In this document: positions 44,739-49,719 of the stretch, piece after piece
Numbering within the stretch: the first letter of the stretch is position 1
How the letters are laid out: each line of letters begins with the position of its first letter
From: an uncultured bacterium
GTDB lineage: Bacteria > Bacteroidota > Bacteroidia > Sphingobacteriales > Sphingobacteriaceae
Reading direction: 5' to 3'
Assembly: GCA_903828245.1 (NCBI GenBank)
Contig: CAIKLP010000025.1
Span: forward strand, 1 to 49,719
DNA: 49,719 nt
Translations under genes and position numbers: made by a program
Notes under the pieces: model-generated
Seen by the model: only the letters and a program-made list of their open reading frames with translations
What the model was told of the DNA's origin: nothing
Database searches by the model: none

Positions 44739-45602
44739 TTATCCTAAATATGACTTCAGTATTTTGCTTCTAGAAGTGTGTCTGAGGCGTTGTAAGGCCT
44801 TATCCTTAATTTGGCGAACTCTTTCACGGGTAAGGTTAAATTTCTCGCCAATTTCTTCTAATGATAAGGCATGATTGGTTCCTAATCCAAAAAACAATAC
44901 GATAATTTCTCTTTCTCTTTCTGTTAAAGTAGCCAAAGATCTTTTAATCTCCTCACTCAACGATTCGTTGATTAACATGCTATCTGTTTGAGGCGTATCT
45001 TGGTTTTCTAATACATCTAATAAGGTATTTTCTTCCCCTTGAACAAAAGGCGCATCCATAGAAACATGGCGACCAGAATTACTCATGGTATCTGAAATTT
45101 TATCTACTGTAGTTTCTAATAAAATCGCTAATTCTTCTGGAGAAGGTTCTCTTTCGAATTCTTGTTCTAATTTAGAAAATGCTTTACTGATTTTACTTAA
45201 AGATCCTACTTGATTTAAAGGTAATCTTACAATTCTAGATTGCTCTGCAATTGCTTGTAAAATAGATTGGCGAATCCACCAAACGGCATAGGATATAAAT
45301 TTAAATCCTTTGGTTTCGTCGAAACGTTTAGCTGCTTTAATTAAGCCTAAATTACCTTCGTTAATCAAATCACCTAAGGTTAAACCTTGGTTTTGATATT
45401 GTTTAGCTACCGAAACCACAAAACGAAGATTGGTTTTGGTTAACCTTTCTAATGCGGCTTGATCGCCTTCTCTAATTTTTTGAGCTAAAATAACTTCTTC
45501 TTCAGCGGTAATTAAGTCTACTTTACCGATTTCGTGTAAGTATTTATCTAAAGACTGACTTTCTCTGTTCGTAATCGATTGGGTGATCTTGAGTTGTCTC
45601 AT
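44739..45602 (-). CDS. rpoD: Primary sigma-70 factor, RpoD/SigA type of Bacteroidota
   Basis: The 287-aa protein carries sigma regions 1.2, 2, 3 and 4 and lacks the long region 1.1, as is usual for the housekeeping sigma factor of this phylum. Visible are [15 protein letters not shown] (1.2), the -10 reading helix [37 protein letters not shown] (about 82-118, region 2), region 3 at about 125-200, and the -35 helix-turn-helix [21 protein letters not shown] near 246-266. It has its own promoter, a strong Shine-Dalgarno and a terminator, so it is transcribed alone. Confidence 0.95.
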   Translation of the reverse strand: MRQLKITQSITNRESQSLDKYLHEIGKVDLITAEEEVILAQKIREGDQAALERLTKTNLRFVVSVAKQYQNQGLTLGDLINEGNLGLIKAAKRFDETKGFKFISYAVWWIRQSILQAIAEQSRIVRLPLNQVGSLSKISKAFSKLEQEFEREPSPEELAILLETTVDKISDTMSNSGRHVSMDAPFVQGEENTLLDVLENQDTPQTDSMLINESLSEEIKRSLATLTEREREIIVLFFGLGTNHALSLEEIGEKFNLTRERVRQIKDKALQRLRHTSRSKILKSYLG

Positions 45603-45606
45603 TTAT

Positions 45607-45612
45607 CCTCCT
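45607..45612 (-). promoter_or_regulatory. Strong Shine-Dalgarno before the sigma factor gene
   Basis: AGGAGG is followed by ATAA and the ATG. In a phylum where ribosomes barely use such sites, a near-perfect one suggests special translational control. Confidence 0.75.
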
Positions 45613-45634
45613 GGTGGGTTTAAGTTAAAGGTTG

Positions 45635-45665
45635 CGAATTTACTAAAAAATATGCGAAAAACCAA
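45635..45665 (-). promoter_or_regulatory. Promoter of the sigma factor gene
   Basis: TTGG (45662-45665), a 19-nt spacer and TAAATTCG (45635-45642) on the minus strand match the consensus with one mismatch in each element. The start site would be near 45630, giving a leader of about 28 nt that carries the Shine-Dalgarno. Confidence 0.55.
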
Positions 45666-45770
45666 TTATCTGCCATATTACAGGCCTTTTAGCCAAAATT
45701 TCAGACATCGCTTTCTGCGCTCTGTTACTAGCAAAAATCGTACCTTAAAATGCTTTTGTCAGGTTTTAAA

Positions 45771-46610
45771 TTAGGTTAAATCTGCAAGTAGGTGAGTAGA
45801 AGCTATTTTTACCCCTTTTTCGCCTGCAATTATTTTTGCACATTCTACTTTTGGATCGTGTTCAAAAAATAGTGTCCAATTTTCTTGCATGGCAGTTGTC
45901 AAAAAATCTGCTTTTTCAGACATCGAAAGTAATGGTCGAGTATCGTAGGCCATAACATAGGCTAAGCCTAAATGACCGCTCGAAGGTATCAAATCTGCAC
46001 AGAATGCAATTTTTTCTTCTTTATAATTGATGATCGGCAGCATCATGTGATCGGTATGTCCAGAGCTGAATCGGATATTAATATTATTTGAAAATTGCCC
46101 ATGATCTGCCACAAATTGTAATTGACCACTTTCTTGAATGGGAAGAATATTTTCTTTTAGAAAAGAAGCCTTTTCTCGGGGATTTGGTTCGGTGGCCCAT
46201 TTCCAATGATCCGCATGGCTCCAATAGGTGGCATTTGGAAAAGCAGTGCTTAGTTTTCCATCAGCTTCTTTATTAATACTTCCGCCGCAATGATCAAAAT
46301 GTAAATGGGTTAAAAGCACATCGGTAATATCCGAAAAATCGACTCCTGCTGCATGCAATGATTTTTCTAAACTGGCATCACCATGTAAAAAATAATGGTT
46401 AAAAAATTTAGCTTCTTGTTTATTTCCAATCCCATTGTCAATTAAAATTAAGCGATTGCCATCTTCGACTAATAAACAACGCATGGCCCAGGTACACATA
46501 TTGTTTTCGTCGGGTGGATTGATATTTTGCCACATCGATTTTGGAACAACACCAAACATGGCACCTCCATCTAATTTGAAAAATCCGGTATCTATTGTTT
46601 GTATTCTCAT
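45771..46610 (-). CDS. MBL-fold metallo-hydrolase
   Basis: A 279-aa metallo-beta-lactamase-fold hydrolase. The zinc site is complete: THLHFDHCGG near 106-115, a histidine in SSGHTDHMM, and FCADLIPSSGH with the bridging Asp. The segment YWSHADHWKWATEPNPREKASFLKENI resembles the quorum-quenching lactonase-like group, but activity on lactones cannot be shown from sequence. It has no signal peptide, so it acts in the cytoplasm. It lies alone between lpdA's terminator and the sigma gene promoter. Confidence 0.88.
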   Translation of the reverse strand: MRIQTIDTGFFKLDGGAMFGVVPKSMWQNINPPDENNMCTWAMRCLLVEDGNRLILIDNGIGNKQEAKFFNHYFLHGDASLEKSLHAAGVDFSDITDVLLTHLHFDHCGGSINKEADGKLSTAFPNATYWSHADHWKWATEPNPREKASFLKENILPIQESGQLQFVADHGQFSNNINIRFSSGHTDHMMLPIINYKEEKIAFCADLIPSSGHLGLAYVMAYDTRPLLSMSEKADFLTTAMQENWTLFFEHDPKVECAKIIAGEKGVKIASTHLLADLT

Positions 46611-46661
46611 AGCCTAAATGTTAATGATGGTGGAAGATAAGACATATCGCTTAAACAAAAA

Positions 46662-46688
46662 AGCGCCATTAAAAAAATTAATGGCGCT
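46662..46688 (-). terminator. Terminator of lpdA
   Basis: AGCGCCATTAA and TTAATGGCGCT form a perfect 11-bp stem with a 5-nt A-rich loop, followed on the minus strand by T residues. It lies 18 nt past the lpdA stop. Confidence 0.88.
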
Positions 46689-46705
46689 CTTGTTATTGCT
46701 ATTGA

Positions 46706-48094
46706 TTACATGTGAATTACTTCACCGTAGGCATCTGCAGCCGCTTCCATTATCGCTTCAGACATGGTAGGGTGTGGATGAACTGTTTTAATTAATTCGT
46801 GACCTGTGATTTCTAATTTTCGAGCAACAACTGCTTCCGCAATCATCTCGGTTACATTGCTGCCAATCATATGACATCCTAAAAGTTCGCCATATTTAGC
46901 ATCGAAAACTAATTTTACAAAACCATCTTTACTACCAGATGCGCTTGCTTTACCAGATGCAGAGAAAGGAAACTTTCCAACTTTTACTTCGTAACCAGCT
47001 GCTTTAGCAGCTTTCTCTGTCATTCCAACAGAAGCTACTTCTGGATTACAATAAGTACAACCTGGTATGTTATTATAATTTAATGCTTCTACTTTTTTAC
47101 CTGCAATTTTTTCAACACAAATAATTCCTTCTGCAGAGGCTACGTGTGCTAAGGCTTGGCCTGGGACAATATCGCCAATGGCATAAATTCCAGGAATATT
47201 GGTTCTGTAAAATTCATCTACTAACACTTTTCCTTTATCTGTTTTTACACCACATTCTTCTAAACCAATATTTTCGATATTAGCAGTAATACCTACTGCA
47301 GATAACACTACTTCAGCTTCAATAATCTCTATTCCTTTTGCTGTTTTTATAGAAACTTTGCATAAATCTGCACTGCTATCTACCGATTCTACAGCAGAAC
47401 CTGTCATGATATTGATACCCGATTTTTTGAAAGAACGCGCTAAGTTTTTAGAAACGTCTTCATCTTCTAAAGGCACAATATTATCTAAAAATTCTACAAT
47501 GGTTACTTTTGTTCCCATTGCATTATATACATATGCAAATTCACAACCAATGGCTCCAGAGCCAACAATAACCATAGATTTAGGTTGTTTCGCTAAAGTC
47601 ATGGCTTGACGATAGCCAATCACTTTTTTACCATCTTGTTTTAAATTTGGTAATTCTCTTGATCTGGATCCTGTAGCTAAAATGGTATGTTTAGCCGTAT
47701 AATTTGTTTTTTTACCATCTGCTGCAGTCACTTCAATTTGACCACCTTTTTTGATAACGCCTGTACCTTCAATTACATCAATTTTATTTTTTTTCATTAA
47801 AAATTGAATGCCTTTGCTCATGCCATCGGCCACATCTCTACTTCTTTTTATTACAGCAGAAAAATCGGCAGATGCACCATTAACATTAATTCCGTAATCG
47901 TTTGCATGATTGATATATTCAAATACTTGCGCACTTTTGATTAAAGCTTTAGTAGGAATACAACCCCAATTTAAGCATACTCCGCCTAAATTTTCTTTCT
48001 CAATTACCGCTGTTTTTAAGCCTAATTGCGAAGCTCTAATGGCTGTTACGTAACCACCTGGGCCACTTCCTATAACAATAACATCATAATTCAT
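46706..48094 (-). CDS. lpdA: Dihydrolipoyl dehydrogenase (E3)
   Basis: The shared E3 subunit of the 2-oxoacid dehydrogenases and the glycine cleavage system, which reoxidises dihydrolipoyl groups with NAD. The 462-aa protein has the FAD dinucleotide motif VIGSGPGGYVTAIRA (7-21), the redox disulfide LGGVCLNWGCIPTKA near 38-52, the NAD motif VIVGSGAIGCEFAYVY, IYAIGDIVPG, and the catalytic HPHPTMSEAI near the end. No E1 or E2 gene is adjacent. It has its own -7 box and terminator. Confidence 0.97.
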   Translation of the reverse strand: MNYDVIVIGSGPGGYVTAIRASQLGLKTAVIEKENLGGVCLNWGCIPTKALIKSAQVFEYINHANDYGINVNGASADFSAVIKRSRDVADGMSKGIQFLMKKNKIDVIEGTGVIKKGGQIEVTAADGKKTNYTAKHTILATGSRSRELPNLKQDGKKVIGYRQAMTLAKQPKSMVIVGSGAIGCEFAYVYNAMGTKVTIVEFLDNIVPLEDEDVSKNLARSFKKSGINIMTGSAVESVDSSADLCKVSIKTAKGIEIIEAEVVLSAVGITANIENIGLEECGVKTDKGKVLVDEFYRTNIPGIYAIGDIVPGQALAHVASAEGIICVEKIAGKKVEALNYNNIPGCTYCNPEVASVGMTEKAAKAAGYEVKVGKFPFSASGKASASGSKDGFVKLVFDAKYGELLGCHMIGSNVTEMIAEAVVARKLEITGHELIKTVHPHPTMSEAIMEAAADAYGEVIHM

Positions 48095-48123
48095 ATGGTT
48101 CTTTTTTTCTTTAAATGAATGTA

Positions 48124-48131
48124 CAAAAATA
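48124..48131 (-). promoter_or_regulatory. -7 element TATTTTTG of lpdA
   Basis: An exact TAnnTTTG match on the minus strand with a predicted start near 48119 and a leader of about 25 nt. The base set at -33 does not match TTTG. Confidence 0.45.
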
Positions 48132-48160
48132 GCGATTTAGATGATAAAATGATCATGCTT

Positions 48161-48175
48161 TTAGAATTATTCTAA
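48161..48175. repeat. 15-bp palindrome over the stop codon of the MuiA-like gene
   Basis: TTAGAAT and ATTCTAA flank a single central base. The stop codon of the MuiA-like gene lies within it. It has no T tract of terminator type and is about 30 bp upstream of the lpdA -7 box, so it could be an lpdA operator or chance. Confidence 0.3.
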
Positions 48176-49714
48176 GCCAGAAATCATTTTGTTTTTTGGG
48201 TATTTTAGCTCATATCCAAAGCCCAATACTTTTTGTTCGTTTGGATTCAATTTCAGTTTCCAAGTTAACTTACCCGTTTCCATATCATATTTACCATCTA
48301 AGGAATGGAGCTTTACTTCAATTGATTTGTTTTTACTAATGGGCGCTTGGTCTTCGATAGTTAAATCGATGGATGTTTTTTTATTATTTAATATTTTAAT
48401 ATTGAAATTTAAACTGGCTGTTTGGTAGCCCGATAATAATTTATGTGAACTGAATTCTTTCACCTTTATTCTTTCTACCAAGATGTTGGGGTCTTTGCCT
48501 AAGGAAACCTGAAGCGTATCATCAAATTGCATGGTATTTAAAAATGTTTCCCCAACATATGCATCTTCGAAATAAACACTGGCATTACCTGCAAGTAAAT
48601 TTAAATTATTCCAATTTGGAATACGGCTAATGAGATAAGCATGAGGATCTAGTTTTGGAATAGCCATGTATTGATATAATGCAGCAAGGGTATCGGATTT
48701 TATTTCGATCACTTTATTTTCTTGTGAAGAGGCAACCGAGCTGAGGGCATTTATTTCATAGCTAATGGCTAATTGATTTTCTGTCTCTGTTACGCTAGGA
48801 GCCATAGCCATTTGGGTCACACTCGCTTTTTCCATCATATCGAAACTTTTCGTTCTTTGATAGGAATAAATATCGCTGTATAATGGATTTAAAGCTGGTA
48901 AAATGCCATTATCTATTGGGTTTCCGGTAGATAATGTAATTTTTACTTGCTCCCAATCGATGCCCGTGTTTTGAAACACATTTGCTTTTTGTTGTATAAA
49001 AATAGGGGCAGTAATGTTTGCCACTCTTAAATCATAAATTGGATTCCAACCCGCATCATTTACTAAATAATTTAGACGTAAGTTTTTGCTTGTATTTTCA
49101 TTTGCCATTAAACTAATTTTCAAAGAACAATAATCGTTGGTGTTGGACAAATTTGCCAATGTTTTTTCTAATTGATTAATAGTATTTAAAATGGGTTTAA
49201 TTTTTTTATCTAAACGATAAATATCTTCTTTAATAACCGGAATTCTTGATTTATAAATTGCGGTAAGATCTTCTATTTCGCCTGCAAGATCTGTTTTATT
49301 GCTTAAGTTTTTATTGGCTAATAATATTTCTAATTCTTGTTCGAGTGTATACTTTTTATTGTTTAAAGTGATCAATTGGTCTTGGTAATTAGCAATCGAG
49401 TCTGTAACTCTTAGACCAGCTTGGGTTTGTAGTGCAGCTCTTTTATAGTCGGTAATAGGTGTTAATTGGACAATTCGAATACCAGCATCGGCACTTACTT
49501 GGATACTATTTTTAAGGATAGATTTTGGTAAATTATCGATGATAACCGTATTTAAACCAGTATTAAGGTTCAATATGACCTTACTTTTGATCTCCGCAAG
49601 GTTTCTAAAAACAGTGATTTCTTGAATTTTTTCAGCGGCAAGGATGTTATTTTCTTGTGAGAAAAGAGTTAAACTACTGATTAATAATAAGTTTAATAAT
49701 AAAATATGCTTCAT
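48167..49714 (-). CDS. Mucoidy inhibitor MuiA-like protein (DUF4140/DUF4139)
   Basis: A 515-aa exported protein of unknown function. A signal peptide (about 1-19) precedes the DUF4140 N-terminal domain (about 28-130, EITVFRNLAEIKSKVILNLNTGLN). A coiled-coil stretch follows (about 90-180), then the DUF4139 beta-rich domain (about 200-515) with YLVNDAGWNPIYDLRV, NTGIDWEQVKITLSTGNP and the end KLNPNEQKVLGFGYELKYPK. The family name comes from a gene that affects mucoidy; the biochemical role is unknown. The start ATG lies 5 bases inside the window, so its promoter is not visible. Confidence 0.88.
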   Translation of the reverse strand: MKHILLLNLLLISSLTLFSQENNILAAEKIQEITVFRNLAEIKSKVILNLNTGLNTVIIDNLPKSILKNSIQVSADAGIRIVQLTPITDYKRAALQTQAGLRVTDSIANYQDQLITLNNKKYTLEQELEILLANKNLSNKTDLAGEIEDLTAIYKSRIPVIKEDIYRLDKKIKPILNTINQLEKTLANLSNTNDYCSLKISLMANENTSKNLRLNYLVNDAGWNPIYDLRVANITAPIFIQQKANVFQNTGIDWEQVKITLSTGNPIDNGILPALNPLYSDIYSYQRTKSFDMMEKASVTQMAMAPSVTETENQLAISYEINALSSVASSQENKVIEIKSDTLAALYQYMAIPKLDPHAYLISRIPNWNNLNLLAGNASVYFEDAYVGETFLNTMQFDDTLQVSLGKDPNILVERIKVKEFSSHKLLSGYQTASLNFNIKILNNKKTSIDLTIEDQAPISKNKSIEVKLHSLDGKYDMETGKLTWKLKLNPNEQKVLGFGYELKYPKNKMISGLE

Positions 49715-49719
49715 TTTGT

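Noticed and set aside
45583-45774. 63-codon plus-strand frame facing the sigma factor gene
   Set aside because: It starts inside the sigma gene on the opposite strand and lies over that gene's promoter and Shine-Dalgarno. Its composition is not protein-like.
1-49719. Mobile element, prophage, CRISPR array or defence island
   Set aside because: I found no transposase, integrase, phage structural gene, repeat-spacer pattern or nuclease-helicase cluster, and gene content and base use look uniform throughout.

Overview
The window is a dense, AT-rich stretch of ordinary chromosome from a member of the Bacteroidota, probably a free-living sphingobacterial, chitinophagal or similar lineage; I cannot name it more closely. 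The reasons are a MurF-Alr fusion, two secreted proteins with type IX secretion C-terminal domains, a DUF5686 outer-membrane protein, a short RpoD-type sigma factor, an almost total lack of Shine-Dalgarno sequences, and promoters that match the phylum pattern TTTG-N19-TAnnTTTG. The tRNA-Lys promoter is a perfect example of that pattern. I see no phage, insertion sequence, CRISPR array or obvious island.

Layout. 0-7.5 kb: tRNA-Lys, then a minus-strand thyA-folA-acetyltransferase operon, ispE, a LapA-like membrane protein, a 479-base gene-free spacer, and tgt-lptF/G-eamA. 7.6-17.4 kb: a glycosyltransferase overlapping rsmG, a TPR lipoprotein-like gene, dprA, an alkaline phosphatase, the minus-strand run sppA-polX-GT9, and folK. 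17.4-21.5 kb: two tandem, coupled genes for secreted choice-of-anchor B proteins. 21.6-26.4 kb: purS, pssA, rho, pyrF, recX and hutD. 26.5-30.4 kb: murF-alr, a DUF502 gene and miaA. 30.4-39.4 kb: fbaB-accD on the minus strand, then a plus-strand run of a GNAT gene, a DUF5686 gene, mtaB, lgt, gtrA and an inositol-phosphatase-family gene. 39.4-49.7 kb, all minus: smc, a long-form gap, the sigma factor gene, an MBL-fold hydrolase, lpdA and a MuiA/DUF4139 gene.

The genes cover folate and dTMP synthesis (thyA, folA, folK), nucleotides (purS, pyrF), tRNA modification (tgt, miaA, mtaB), envelope building (murF-alr, lgt, lptF/G, pssA, ispE), central carbon and fatty acid metabolism (fbaB, gap, lpdA, accD), DNA handling (dprA, recX, polX, smc) and transcription (sigma factor, rho).

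I found no clear new multi-gene system. The signals most worth a second look are regulatory or concern lost residues. The rho leader has no G in the 66 nt before its start codon but 21 C, which looks like a built-in Rho loading site. A convergent pair of consensus DnaA boxes lies upstream of smc. Strong Shine-Dalgarno sequences occur only at the sigma factor gene and smc. PolX has lost its polymerase aspartates but kept its PHP nuclease residues, and Tgt has lost its zinc cysteines. Several TAnnTTTG boxes sit so close to start codons that the mRNAs may be leaderless.
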